64,000 nt of DNA from Caulobacterales bacterium (GTDB lineage: Bacteria; Pseudomonadota; Alphaproteobacteria; Caulobacterales; Caulobacteraceae): contig JAEKKJ010000012.1 in the NCBI GenBank assembly GCA_019510435.1, positions 124,001 to 188,000 of the forward strand, written 5' to 3'. The position numbers and the translations under genes are program-made. Positions 48,787-57,370 of the stretch are shown one piece after another; positions within the stretch are counted from its first letter, which is position 1; each line of letters opens with the position of its first letter. Below the pieces are notes generated by a model. It saw only the letters and a list, made by a program, of their open reading frames with translations, was not told the DNA's origin and did no database searches.

Positions 48787-49341
48787 ATGGGCGAGATCGA
48801 GGCGATGGTGCGGGCGCTGCACGACAAGCAGGCCATCCGCGAGTGCCTGGCCAACTACTGCCGGGCCGTGGACCGGCTGGACCGGGAGCTGCTGCTGAGC
48901 TGCTACCACGAGGACGCGGTCGACGATCACGGGGTCTTCGTGGGTGACCGCGAGGCGTTCGCCGACTGGGCCCTGGCGCTGCACGCCCGGGCGCAGACCG
49001 CCACCCAGCACATCATCACCAACCACACCTGCGAGCTGGACGGGGACGTGGCCCACGCCGAGACCTACTGGATGTTCGCCAGCATGAACACGCAGGGCGC
49101 GGCCCTGACGCTGGGCGGCGGGCGCTACATCGACCGATTCGAGCGGCGCGGCGGGCGCTGGGCGATTGCGCTGCGCCGGGTGGTTGGCGACTGGCGCGGG
49201 CAGCCGGGCGAGGCCTGGCTGCCGCCCGCGGTGGTCGAGGCGCTGAACAGCGGCGGGCGGCCCGCGCGGGACCGGTCGGACCCCTCGTACGAACGCCCGC
49301 TCACCTTCGACGAGGCCCGCCGCGGCTTCCAGGCGCTCTGA
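48787..49341 (+). CDS. SnoaL-like (nuclear transport factor 2 fold) protein
   Basis: A 184-residue cone-shaped NTF2-fold protein. KQAIRECLANYCRAVDRLDRE, then CYHEDAVDDHGVFVG and ATQHIITNHTCELDGD with the acid and His residues lining the cavity match SnoaL-like hydratases, cyclases and isomerases of polyketide, steroid or aromatic pathways. It is followed by the MDR reductase gene after one base, so the two are coupled. The ligand is unknown. Confidence 0.88.
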   Translation: MGEIEAMVRALHDKQAIRECLANYCRAVDRLDRELLLSCYHEDAVDDHGVFVGDREAFADWALALHARAQTATQHIITNHTCELDGDVAHAETYWMFASMNTQGAALTLGGGRYIDRFERRGGRWAIALRRVVGDWRGQPGEAWLPPAVVEALNSGGRPARDRSDPSYERPLTFDEARRGFQAL

Positions 49342-49342
49342 G

Positions 49343-50350
49343 GTGCGGCGCTATCGGCTGAGCGACCACGGGGCGATCGAGAACCTGGCCATCGTCGAGG
49401 CGGCCTCGCCGGAGCCTGGGCCGGGCGAAGCGGTGGTGCGGATGCGCGCGGCCTCGCTCAACCCGCGCGACCTGATGGTGATCATCGGGCCCTCGCCCTA
49501 TGGGCCGCGGCCGGGGCTGACCCCGCTGTCCGACGGCGCCGGGGAGGTGCTGCGGGTGGGTCCGGGGGTGACCCGGGTGCGGCCGGGCGACCGGGTGGTG
49601 GCCAGTTTCCGCCCTGGCTGGATCGACGGGCCGCTGGAGGCCGCGGCCATCGCCGGCGACCTCGGCGGCGGCGGCGACGGGGTGCTGGCCGAGGAGGTGC
49701 GGCTGCCGGCGGCGGCGCTGGTGCGGCTGCCTGACGAAGTCGGGTTCGAGGCGGCGGCAAGCCTGCCGTGCGCGGCGGTGACGGCCTGGCGGGCGCTGGA
49801 CGCGCCGAGACTCCCCGCCGACGCCACGGTGCTGGTCCAGGGGACCGGCGGCGTCTCGCTCTTCGCCCTGCAGCTGGCCGTGGCGCGCGGCTGCCGGGTC
49901 ATCGCCACCACCTCCTCGCCGGCGAGGGCTGCGCGGCTGCGCGCGCTGGGAGCCGAGACCGTGATCGACCGCACCACCTTCCCCGACTGGGACGCCCAGG
50001 TGCTGGCCGCCACCGGCGGCCGCGGCGCTGACCGCATCGTGGAGGTCGGTGGGCCGGGCACCCTGCCCAAATCGTTCGCCGCCGCCGCCTACGGAGGCGA
50101 GATCGGGCTGGTGGGCCTGCTCAGCGATCCCATGGACCGGGTCAGCCCACTGCCGGTCATGAGCCGGATGCTGACGCTGCGCGGGGTGCTGGTGGGCTCG
50201 CGCGCCGACCTGGAGGCTGTGGTGGCGGAGGTCGCGGCGGGGCGGCCGGCGCCGGTGATCGACAGCGTGTTCGACTTCGACGATGCGCCCGCGGCGCTTC
50301 GCCGGCTGCAGGCGCACGAGCAGGTGGGCAAGATCGTCGTGCGGATCTGA
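49343..50350 (+). CDS. Zinc-free MDR oxidoreductase (quinone oxidoreductase-like)
   Basis: A 335-residue medium-chain dehydrogenase/reductase. The GroES-like part (1-130) has the ASLNPRDLMVI segment of zinc-lacking members; the Rossmann half has VLVQGTGGVSLFALQLA. Catalytic zinc ligands of alcohol dehydrogenases are missing, so enone or quinone reduction is more likely. GTG start, one base after the SnoaL-like stop region. It is convergent with the acyl-CoA synthetase gene. Confidence 0.9.
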   Translation: MRRYRLSDHGAIENLAIVEAASPEPGPGEAVVRMRAASLNPRDLMVIIGPSPYGPRPGLTPLSDGAGEVLRVGPGVTRVRPGDRVVASFRPGWIDGPLEAAAIAGDLGGGGDGVLAEEVRLPAAALVRLPDEVGFEAAASLPCAAVTAWRALDAPRLPADATVLVQGTGGVSLFALQLAVARGCRVIATTSSPARAARLRALGAETVIDRTTFPDWDAQVLAATGGRGADRIVEVGGPGTLPKSFAAAAYGGEIGLVGLLSDPMDRVSPLPVMSRMLTLRGVLVGSRADLEAVVAEVAAGRPAPVIDSVFDFDDAPAALRRLQAHEQVGKIVVRI

Positions 50351-50362
50351 CCTCGGCCGGGT

Positions 50363-51946
50363 TCAGACCATTTCCTTCAGGCGCGGCTTGACGATCTTGT
50401 TCATGGCGTTGCGCGGCATGGCGTCCAGGAAGGTCCAGACCTCCGGGATCTTGTACTTGGCCAGTTGGGCGGCGCAGGCGGCCTGCAGGGCCTGCCGCAA
50501 GGCCTCGTCGGCGGCGACGCCGGGCGCGAGCTCGACGAAGGCGGCGACGATCTCGCCCAGGCGCGGATCGGGCTTGCCCACCACGGCGGCGTCGCGCACC
50601 CGCGGGTCGGCGGTCAGCACGCGCTCGACCTCGGCCGGGTAGATGTTGGCCCCGCCGCGGATGATCATCTCCTTCAGCCGGTCGCGGATGAAGATGTCGC
50701 CCTCCGCGTTGAGCACGCCCACGTCGCCGGTGTGCAGCCATCCGGCCCGCAGCGCCTCGGCGGTCTCCTCCGGGCGACCCCAGTAGCCGAGCATCGGGGC
50801 GTAGACGCCCGCCCACTCACCGATGTCGGCGGCGCGCACGCAAATCTCCCCGGTCTCGCCGGCCGCCAGCTCGCGGTCCTGCGCGTCCAGGATGGCGATC
50901 TTCAGGTGCGGGAAGGCGCGCCCGCAGGCCCCGGGCACGAAGGGCGTGTCGAGCGACGTGCCCGCCACGGCCGTCGGCGCCTCGGTCAGGCCGTAGCCCC
51001 CCAGCAGCGGCTTGCCGAACCGCGCCTGGTAGAGGCCGCGCAGCTCGTCCGGCACATTGGCGCCGCCGCTGGCCGCATACTCCAGGCTGGCCAGGTCCTG
51101 CGGCGCGATCTCGGGGCGGGTCAGCAGGTCGTAGACCGTGGCCGGCGCGCCGGTGAAGGTCTGGATCTTCTCGGCCTTGACCCACTCGGCGATGCCGAGG
51201 GCGTCCGCGCGGTCCATGCAGACGGCAGAGCCGCCGCCGGAGAGCGGCACGATGGCCTCCAGGATCATCAGGTTCAGGATGGTCAGCGGCAGGGTGACCC
51301 CGCGGCGGAGGTCCGGCCGCTGGTGGGAGCCGCGCAGGCCGGCATGAGTGGTGGCGGCCACCAGCACCATGTTGTGCTGGCTGTGCACGGCGCCCTTGGG
51401 AAGGCCCGTTGTCCCGCTGGTGTAGGCGATGGCCGCGGGCGCAAAGGGATCGATCGCCACGTCCGGCCGGGCCGCGCCGCGATGCTGGGCCACCAGCGCC
51501 AGCCACGCGTTGCCGTCCGGGCCCGGCTCCAGGCTCACGATGCGCCGCAGGTTGGGAAGCTCGCCGCGCAGGGGCTCGACCTGCGCCTGGGCCGCCCGAT
51601 CGGCGAGGAAGACGGCCGCGCCGGAATCGGCCAGCTGGAACGCCTTCTCCGGCGCCGCCAGCGGGCGATTGATCCCCACCCAGATGGCGCCCAGGCGCTG
51701 CACCGCGAAGAAGGCGATGACGATGTCCGGGTGGTTGCCGGCGCAGGCCGCGACTCGGTCGCCGGGCCCGATGCCCAATGCGGCCAGGGCCGCCGCGCCC
51801 GCGTCGATGGCCGCGTCCAGCTCGGCATAGGCATAGCGGCTGAAGCGGCCGACGATGGCCTCGGCGTCTGGCCGCTCGGCGACGCTGCGGTCCAGGCAGG
51901 TGGCGACGTCGCGCCAGCCGCCCGGGATGGGCCGCCGGGTCACCAT
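50363..51946 (-). CDS. AMP-dependent acyl-CoA synthetase
   Basis: A 527-residue ANL-family ligase, intact unlike the copy at 9279-10818. ATP motif YTSGTTGLPKG is at residues 175-185; GGYGLTEAP and GWLHTGDVG follow, then IRGGANIYPAEVE and the C-terminal NAMNKIVKPRLKE with the acylation lysine. It activates a carboxylic acid for beta-oxidation. It is third in a minus-strand operon after two acyl-CoA dehydrogenase genes and overlaps the second of them by seven bases, so its product probably feeds them. Confidence 0.93.
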   Translation of the reverse strand: MVTRRPIPGGWRDVATCLDRSVAERPDAEAIVGRFSRYAYAELDAAIDAGAAALAALGIGPGDRVAACAGNHPDIVIAFFAVQRLGAIWVGINRPLAAPEKAFQLADSGAAVFLADRAAQAQVEPLRGELPNLRRIVSLEPGPDGNAWLALVAQHRGAARPDVAIDPFAPAAIAYTSGTTGLPKGAVHSQHNMVLVAATTHAGLRGSHQRPDLRRGVTLPLTILNLMILEAIVPLSGGGSAVCMDRADALGIAEWVKAEKIQTFTGAPATVYDLLTRPEIAPQDLASLEYAASGGANVPDELRGLYQARFGKPLLGGYGLTEAPTAVAGTSLDTPFVPGACGRAFPHLKIAILDAQDRELAAGETGEICVRAADIGEWAGVYAPMLGYWGRPEETAEALRAGWLHTGDVGVLNAEGDIFIRDRLKEMIIRGGANIYPAEVERVLTADPRVRDAAVVGKPDPRLGEIVAAFVELAPGVAADEALRQALQAACAAQLAKYKIPEVWTFLDAMPRNAMNKIVKPRLKEMV

Positions 51947-53016
51947 CCCGCCAGCCTTGCGGCGTGCTCGCGGTGGCGCGACGGAGCGCCCAGGTAGGCG
52001 AAGTCGAACATGGCGCGCTTGAACCAGATCTGGGCGTCGTACTCCCAGGTGTAGCCGATCCCGCCGTGCGCCTCGACCGCCGCGCGGGCGGTCTGCATGT
52101 AGACATCGCCCAGGTGCGCCTTGGCCAGGGCCGCCACGCGGCGGGCGTCCGGCGCGCCGTGGTCGAAGGCGTAGGCGGCATACCAGTAGAGGCCGCGGGC
52201 GGGCTCCACCTCCACCGCCATATTGGCCAGCTGGTGCTTCAGGCCCTGGAAGCGGCCGATGGGGCCGCCGAACTGCTCGCGGGTCTTGGCGTAGTCCACC
52301 GACATGTCCAGCAGGCGCCGCGCGCCGCCGAAGGCGTCCGCCGCGGTGAGCACCAGGGCCGCGTCCACCAGGGCCTCGGCGGCGTCCGCCTCCGCCGGCA
52401 TGGCGTCCGCGGGCGTCTCGGCATAGGCCACATGGCCGATGCGGCGGGTCCGGTCGGCCACGTCCAGCGCCTCGAAGGTCTGGCCGGCGGCGTCCTTCTC
52501 CACGAGGGCGAAGCCGCCCGCGACACCGACGACTGTGATGTCGGCCAGCTCGGGATAGAGCACCTGGCGCTTCTCGCCGCTGAGCCGTCCGCCCTCGAGC
52601 CGCGCGGTCCAGTCGGCGGCGCGGACCCGGTCTCCCGCCTCGGCCAGGGCGACGGTCCCGATCGCCTGGCCCGTGGCGAGCGCGGGCAGCCAGCGGTCCT
52701 TCTGCGCCGGCGAGCCGAAGCGGTCGATCGCCAGGGCCGCCAGCACCTGGCCCAGGAACGGCCCCGGGGCGCCCGCATAGCCGAGCGCCTCGGCCGCCAG
52801 CGCCAGGTCGGTGACGCCAAGCCCCAGGCCGCCGGCGTCCTCCGGACAGGCGAGGCCGCCCACGCCCAGGTCCATCAGGCCGGACCAGAAGTCGGCATCG
52901 AAGCCGGTGTCGCTCTCGAAGGCGCGGCGGCGCGCGCCCGCGTCGCCCTCGCGCAGGGCATAGTCGCGCACTGCGTCCTGCAGCGCCGCCTGGTCGTCGG
53001 ACAGCCGAAACCTCAC
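51940..53016 (-). CDS. Acyl-CoA dehydrogenase, smaller partner of a pair
   Basis: A 358-residue flavin-dependent dehydrogenase homologue. FRLSDDQAALQDAVRDYALREG opens the helical domain, and VDYAKTREQFGGPIGRFQGLKHQLANMAVE and HGGIGYTWEYDAQIWFKRA are the C-terminal domain. The middle beta domain is degenerate. It is read from a GTG start that overlaps the stop of the larger dehydrogenase. Such pairs form alpha2beta2 acyl-CoA dehydrogenases in steroid and side-chain degradation; the partner is at 53013-54215. Confidence 0.9.
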   Translation of the reverse strand: MRFRLSDDQAALQDAVRDYALREGDAGARRRAFESDTGFDADFWSGLMDLGVGGLACPEDAGGLGLGVTDLALAAEALGYAGAPGPFLGQVLAALAIDRFGSPAQKDRWLPALATGQAIGTVALAEAGDRVRAADWTARLEGGRLSGEKRQVLYPELADITVVGVAGGFALVEKDAAGQTFEALDVADRTRRIGHVAYAETPADAMPAEADAAEALVDAALVLTAADAFGGARRLLDMSVDYAKTREQFGGPIGRFQGLKHQLANMAVEVEPARGLYWYAAYAFDHGAPDARRVAALAKAHLGDVYMQTARAAVEAHGGIGYTWEYDAQIWFKRAMFDFAYLGAPSRHREHAARLAGW

Positions 53017-54215
53017 GCCCCCGTTCCCTTCTGGCCCTCGGCCCCGTCGCGCGGCAGGCCCAGGCCTCGCTCGGCGATCACATTGCGCTGGATGTTCGAG
53101 GCGCCGCCCGCGATGGCCACGCCCAGCGAGCCCATGATCTGGTTGACCCACTTCTCGTCGCCGCGCCGGTTTCCGCCGCGCCCTTGCGGCGGCATCAGCA
53201 GGGCCGCGTCGCCGATCAGGTCCTGGGCCAGGTTGGCGATGTGGTGGCCGATCATCGTGCCGTTCAGCTTGTTCAGCACCCCGATCAGCCCGGCGTCCTG
53301 GCCGGCCAGGTCCATCGACATCTGGCGATAGGCCGAATAGCGCTGGGCCAGGACATAGGCTTCGATCCGCGCCAGCTCCTGGCGCACGTCGCCGCTGGCC
53401 AGGGCCGGCTGGCCCTCGCGCTGGGCGTCCTTGGCCAGCTCCACCAGCTTGCCGAACATGTCCTCGGTGCGGGACTGGCCGCCCACCGTGTCGCGCTCGT
53501 GCTTCAGGGTGGTGCGCGAGACCTGCCAGCCGCGGCCGCGCTCGCCGACGATCCAGTCCTTGGGCGTGCGCGCGCCGTCGAGGAACACCTCGTTGAACTC
53601 GCGCCCGCCGGTCATCTGCTTCAGCGGCCGCACGGTCACGCCGGGCTGCTTCATGTCGAGCAAGAGGTAGGAGATGCCGTCGTGCTTGGCCGCGTCCGGC
53701 TCGGTGCGCACCAGGATGAACATGTAGTCGGCCAGGTGGGCCATGGTGGTCCACACCTTCTGGCCCGAGATCACCCAGCTCTCGCCCTCCAGCGCGCCGC
53801 GGGTGCGCAGGGACGCCAGGTCCGAGCCGGCGCCGGGTTCGCTGTAGCCCTGGCACCAGACGATCTCGCCGCGCAGGGTCGGGGCGACGAACCGCTCCTT
53901 CTGCCAGTCCGCGCCGCAGGCCAGCAGCGTCGGGACCAGCATGGAGACGCCGGGGCCCTGCAGCTCGCCCGGCGCGCCGACGCGGGCGAACTCCTCGCGG
54001 ATCACCCGGCCCTTGAGGGGATCGGGCGCCTGTTCGGACCCGCCGTAGGCCTTGGGGATCGACCGGTAGAGGTAGCCGCGCGCCACGGCGCGCTCGCGGA
54101 AGGCGGAGGCCGCGGCGCGGGCGTCGGTTTCCTTCGCCGGCGGCCAGTGCGCGGCCAGGAACGCGGCCACCTCCTGGCGGAACGCCTCGTACTCGGAGCC
54201 CAGCTCCAGATCCAT
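53013..54215 (-). CDS. Acyl-CoA dehydrogenase, larger partner of a pair
   Basis: A 400-residue acyl-CoA dehydrogenase. WCQGYSEPGAGSDLASLRTRG is the flavin-binding signature, ISGQKVWTTMAHLADYM follows, and IAGGASNIQRNVIAERGLGLPRD closes the protein with the FAD-contacting end. It starts at the ATG after GGGAGGATC. With the smaller partner (51940-53016) and the CoA synthetase it makes one operon. It is divergent from the enoyl-CoA hydratase operon across a 133-base gap containing a perfect 17-base palindrome. Confidence 0.93.
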   Translation of the reverse strand: MDLELGSEYEAFRQEVAAFLAAHWPPAKETDARAAASAFRERAVARGYLYRSIPKAYGGSEQAPDPLKGRVIREEFARVGAPGELQGPGVSMLVPTLLACGADWQKERFVAPTLRGEIVWCQGYSEPGAGSDLASLRTRGALEGESWVISGQKVWTTMAHLADYMFILVRTEPDAAKHDGISYLLLDMKQPGVTVRPLKQMTGGREFNEVFLDGARTPKDWIVGERGRGWQVSRTTLKHERDTVGGQSRTEDMFGKLVELAKDAQREGQPALASGDVRQELARIEAYVLAQRYSAYRQMSMDLAGQDAGLIGVLNKLNGTMIGHHIANLAQDLIGDAALLMPPQGRGGNRRGDEKWVNQIMGSLGVAIAGGASNIQRNVIAERGLGLPRDGAEGQKGTGA

Positions 54216-54296
54216 CCGATCCTCCCGACTTGCTCCCGGCGTCACCGCGCCCGAAGCTGCGCCTGGCGCTTTTGGCGCCTTGGCATAATCTGAAAC

Positions 54297-54313
54297 GTAG
54301 ATAAATTATCTAC
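54297..54313. promoter_or_regulatory. Perfect 17-base palindrome in a divergent promoter
   Basis: GTAGATAAATTATCTAC has eight-base arms around one central base. It sits between the two divergent beta-oxidation operons (starts at 54215 and 54349), the expected place for an operator controlling both. The TATCTA half resembles TATCT parts of copies at 42409, 59019 and 62691. Confidence 0.55.
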
Positions 54314-54348
54314 CGATGTTAAGCCGCAAATGCGGCAGGGGAGGACGC

Positions 54349-55191
54349 ATGGGCCAGCCGCAAGGGGCGCCGTTCGACGCGGCGGCGCTGAAAGACGTGG
54401 CCTACGAGGTCCGCGACGGCGTGGCCCTGGTCACCCTGAACCGGCCGCACGAAGGCAACGCCCTGACCCGCCAGATGCACGAGGACCTGGAGGCGGTCTG
54501 GGCCGAGGTGAAAGCCAACCCCGAGATCCGCTGCGCCATCGTCACCGGCGCCGGCGAGCGACACTTCTGCACCGGGGCGTCAGTTTCGGGGCTTTCGACC
54601 GACAAGCCGGGAAGTTCCCTGCGCAACCGCCCGCTGGAGGAGGTGGTGCGGCTCACCCCCTACCAGAACAAGGTCTGGAAGCCGGTGATCTGCGCGGTGA
54701 ACGGCCTGGCCGCGGGCGGCGGCCTGCACTTCGTGGTCGATTGCGACATCGTGGTGGCCTCGCAGACCGCGGCCTTCATGGACACCCACACCACCGTCGG
54801 CCAGGTCGGCGCCATCGAGAACATCGGGCTCGCCCGCCGCATGACCCTGGGCGGCGCCCTGCTGATGACCCTGGTCGGCCGCGACTACCGCATGCCGGCC
54901 GAACGGGCCCACCAGCTGGGCCTGGTGGACCTGTTGGAGCCGACGCCGCAGGCGGCGCTGGCGCGGGCGTTCGAGCTGGCGGAGTCGATCAAGAAGAACT
55001 CGCCCCAGGCCCTGGCCCTGTCGAAACAGGCCATCTGGGGCGCGATGGAGGAGGGCTACACCCGCGCCGCGGAGGCCGGTTGGAGCCTCTTGCGCCTGCA
55101 ATGGTCGCACCCGGACTTCGTGGAGGGCCCCAAGGCGTTCGGCGAGAAGCGGGCGCCGGCCTGGAACCCCGACCCCGACGCGCGGCGCTAG
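54349..55191 (+). CDS. Enoyl-CoA hydratase/isomerase
   Basis: A 280-residue crotonase. VALVTLNRPHEGNALTRQM, GAGERHFCTGASVSGLS (first oxyanion region) and NGLAAGGGLHFVVDCDIVVAS (second, with Gly-Gly-Gly) are present, so it is a CoA-thioester enzyme, unlike the oxocamphor-hydrolase-like gene. The typical hydratase Glu pair is not obvious, as the second region reads TTVGQVGAIENIGLAR, so isomerase or hydrolase roles remain open. GGGAGGA precedes the ATG at 54349. It leads an operon with two acyl-CoA dehydrogenases. Confidence 0.92.
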   Translation: MGQPQGAPFDAAALKDVAYEVRDGVALVTLNRPHEGNALTRQMHEDLEAVWAEVKANPEIRCAIVTGAGERHFCTGASVSGLSTDKPGSSLRNRPLEEVVRLTPYQNKVWKPVICAVNGLAAGGGLHFVVDCDIVVASQTAAFMDTHTTVGQVGAIENIGLARRMTLGGALLMTLVGRDYRMPAERAHQLGLVDLLEPTPQAALARAFELAESIKKNSPQALALSKQAIWGAMEEGYTRAAEAGWSLLRLQWSHPDFVEGPKAFGEKRAPAWNPDPDARR

Positions 55192-55194
55192 CCA

Positions 55195-56346
55195 ATGGAC
55201 CTGGACTGGAGCCCCGAACAGCAGGCGTTCCGCGAGGCGCTACGGGCCTGGCTCGCCGCCAATGTGCCGACCGAGCGGCGCCCGCACGACCTCGCCGCCG
55301 CGGCGGCCTTCGACCGCGCCTGGCAGAGGCAGCTGTTCGAGGGCGGCTGGGCGGGCCTGAACTGGCCGGTGGAGTACGGCGGCCGCGGCCTTTCCATCCT
55401 GCAGCAGGTGATCTGGTACGAGGAATATGTCCGCGCCGGCGGCCCGCCCATGGGCCTGCGGTTCGTGGCCCAGAACCACGCCGGGCCCACGCTGATCGCC
55501 CTTGGGACCGAGGCCCAGAAGGCGGCCCACCTGCAGCCGATCCTGACCGGTCAGCACCTGTGGTGCCAAGGCTTCTCCGAACCCAACGCCGGTTCGGACC
55601 TGGCCTCGCTGCGCACCCGCGCCGAGGTCGATGGCGACCACCTGGTGGTGACCGGCCAGAAGATCTGGACGACCGGCGCCGACCAGGCGGACTTCCAGGA
55701 GCTGCTGGTCCGCTCCGAGCCCGGCTCCGAGCGTCACAAGGGCCTGGCCTGGGTCATCTGCCCGATGGACGCGCCCGGGATCGAGATCCGGCCGATCCGC
55801 AAGATGACCGGGCGCGCCGAGTTCTGCGCGGTGTTCTACGACGAGGTGCGCATCCCGCTCGCCAACGTCGTGGGCCGGCTGCACGAGGGCTGGGCCACGG
55901 CCATGGCCACCCTGGGCTTCGAGCGCGGCACCTCCTTCATCGGCGAAATGGCCGAGATCGCCATGCGGCTGGAGGACCTGATCGCCGAGGCGCGGGCCAG
56001 CGGCGCCGACCGCGACGACGAGCTGCGCCGCAAGCTGGCGGACCGGCGGGCCGAGGTGGCGGCGCTGCGGGCGCTGAACTACGCCAACCTCTCCCGCTAC
56101 GCCCGTGGCGAGCGGCCCGGCGCCGAGGGGTCGATCACCAAGCTCTTCACCAACGAGGTGGCCCGCTCGGTGCAGGAGCTGGCCCTGGAGCTGGCCGGCG
56201 GGGTCGCGCTGGACGGCGACCTTGCCGAGAACGAGGCGGCCGAGGCCTGGCTGAACGGCATGGTGCTGACCATCGGCGGCGGCACGCCGGAGATCCAGCG
56301 CGAGATCATCGCCGATCGCGTGCTCGAACTGCCGAGGAGCCGCTGA
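55195..56346 (+). CDS. Acyl-CoA dehydrogenase, larger partner of second pair
   Basis: A 383-residue acyl-CoA dehydrogenase starting three bases after the hydratase stop. WCQGFSEPNAGSDLASLRTRAE is the flavin signature, VTGQKIWTTGADQADF follows, and TIGGGTPEIQREIIADRVLELPR is the closing segment. Its neighbour at 56348, starting one base after its stop, is a shorter homologue, so a heteromeric enzyme is probable. The substrate acyl-CoA is likely bulky or branched, as in FadE26/27-type pairs; this is inference. Confidence 0.93.
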   Translation: MDLDWSPEQQAFREALRAWLAANVPTERRPHDLAAAAAFDRAWQRQLFEGGWAGLNWPVEYGGRGLSILQQVIWYEEYVRAGGPPMGLRFVAQNHAGPTLIALGTEAQKAAHLQPILTGQHLWCQGFSEPNAGSDLASLRTRAEVDGDHLVVTGQKIWTTGADQADFQELLVRSEPGSERHKGLAWVICPMDAPGIEIRPIRKMTGRAEFCAVFYDEVRIPLANVVGRLHEGWATAMATLGFERGTSFIGEMAEIAMRLEDLIAEARASGADRDDELRRKLADRRAEVAALRALNYANLSRYARGERPGAEGSITKLFTNEVARSVQELALELAGGVALDGDLAENEAAEAWLNGMVLTIGGGTPEIQREIIADRVLELPRSR

Positions 56347-56347
56347 C

Positions 56348-57319
56348 ATGGACCTGACCCTGCAGGAGGACGAGCGCCAGATCGCCGCCATGGCCGCCGA
56401 GGTGCTGGCCGGCGAGGCGGCCCTGGACCGTTGGTTCCGCGAGGACGTCGACGCGGCGGCGGAAGAGGCGCGGCTGCGGGCCCTGGCGGCGGGCCTGGGC
56501 TGGATCGGCTTCGGCGCGCCGGCGGCGGCGGGCGGCAGCGAGGTCTCCGTCGTGGAGGAGGCGGTGCTGTTCCGCGAAGCGGGGCGCTTCCTCGCGCCCA
56601 TGTCGCTGGCGGCGGGCGCGGCAGCGGCGCGGTTCGCGGCGGCCGACCTGGCCGCCCGGATCGTGGAGGGCGAGGCCGCGGTCGGGGTCGCGATGGCGCG
56701 GGACGCCGGGCGCCTATGGCGGCTGGGCACGGCGGACGGCGCCTTGGCGCTGCAGGTGGACGACGCGCGGCTGACCCTGCTGGAGGCCGACTGGGAGCCG
56801 GCGGCGTGCCTCGATCCGACGGTCCCGGCCCAGTCGGCGGCCCTGGGGTCGGTGCGGACGGTCGCGGAGACCTCCGCGTCAGCGGAGCCCCAGCGATTCG
56901 GCCTCCTGGTCGCGGCCCAACAGCTGGGGCTGGCCGAGACCGCCCTGGCGGCCAGCGTCGCGTACGCCAAGCTGCGCGAGCAGTTCGGCCGCGCCATCGG
57001 CAGCTTCCAGGCGGTGCGCCACCGCTGCGTCGACATGGCCGTGCGGGCCGAGCGGGCCAAGGCCCAGCTGTGGTTCGCGGCGGTCTCGCTGCGCGACGGC
57101 GCGGCCGACGCCAGCTTCCAGGCCGCCGCGGCGATGCGGGTCTGCGACGATGCGGCGGGCCGCAACGCGCGGGACAACATCCTTCTGCACGGCGCCATCG
57201 GGGTGACCGCGGAGAACGAGGGCCACCTGCTGCTCAAGCGGGCGACGCTGTGGCGCCAAGTGCTGCCACCCAACCGGATTCTCGAAGAAATCGCGCGTGG
57301 GGGTGGACCGGCGTGGTAG
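56348..57319 (+). CDS. Acyl-CoA dehydrogenase, smaller partner of second pair
   Basis: A 323-residue, divergent acyl-CoA dehydrogenase homologue. It has ALAASVAYAKLREQFGRAIGSFQAVRHRCVDMAV and HGAIGVTAENEGHLLLKRA in the C-terminal domain, but the middle flavin-contacting signature (FSEPxAGSD) is missing, as expected for the non-catalytic or half-site subunit of an alpha2beta2 enzyme. It is tightly coupled to the larger partner upstream and followed after 51 bases by the GntR-type regulator. Confidence 0.9.
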   Translation: MDLTLQEDERQIAAMAAEVLAGEAALDRWFREDVDAAAEEARLRALAAGLGWIGFGAPAAAGGSEVSVVEEAVLFREAGRFLAPMSLAAGAAAARFAAADLAARIVEGEAAVGVAMARDAGRLWRLGTADGALALQVDDARLTLLEADWEPAACLDPTVPAQSAALGSVRTVAETSASAEPQRFGLLVAAQQLGLAETALAASVAYAKLREQFGRAIGSFQAVRHRCVDMAVRAERAKAQLWFAAVSLRDGAADASFQAAAAMRVCDDAAGRNARDNILLHGAIGVTAENEGHLLLKRATLWRQVLPPNRILEEIARGGGPAW

Positions 57320-57353
57320 GTCCAGTGAAACTCCCACGAGCGGGATTCGTCTC

Positions 57354-57364
57354 AACAGGTTATA
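57354..57364. promoter_or_regulatory. Candidate GntR/FadR-type operator
   Basis: AGGTTATACCT is a palindrome seven bases ahead of the GntR-family start codon. Its GT-N3-AC-like core fits the operator style of FadR-subfamily GntR proteins. Nine bases (GTATAACCT on the other strand) recur at 42409-42417 in the divergent SDR promoter. Confidence 0.45.
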
Positions 57365-57370
57365 CCTTTG

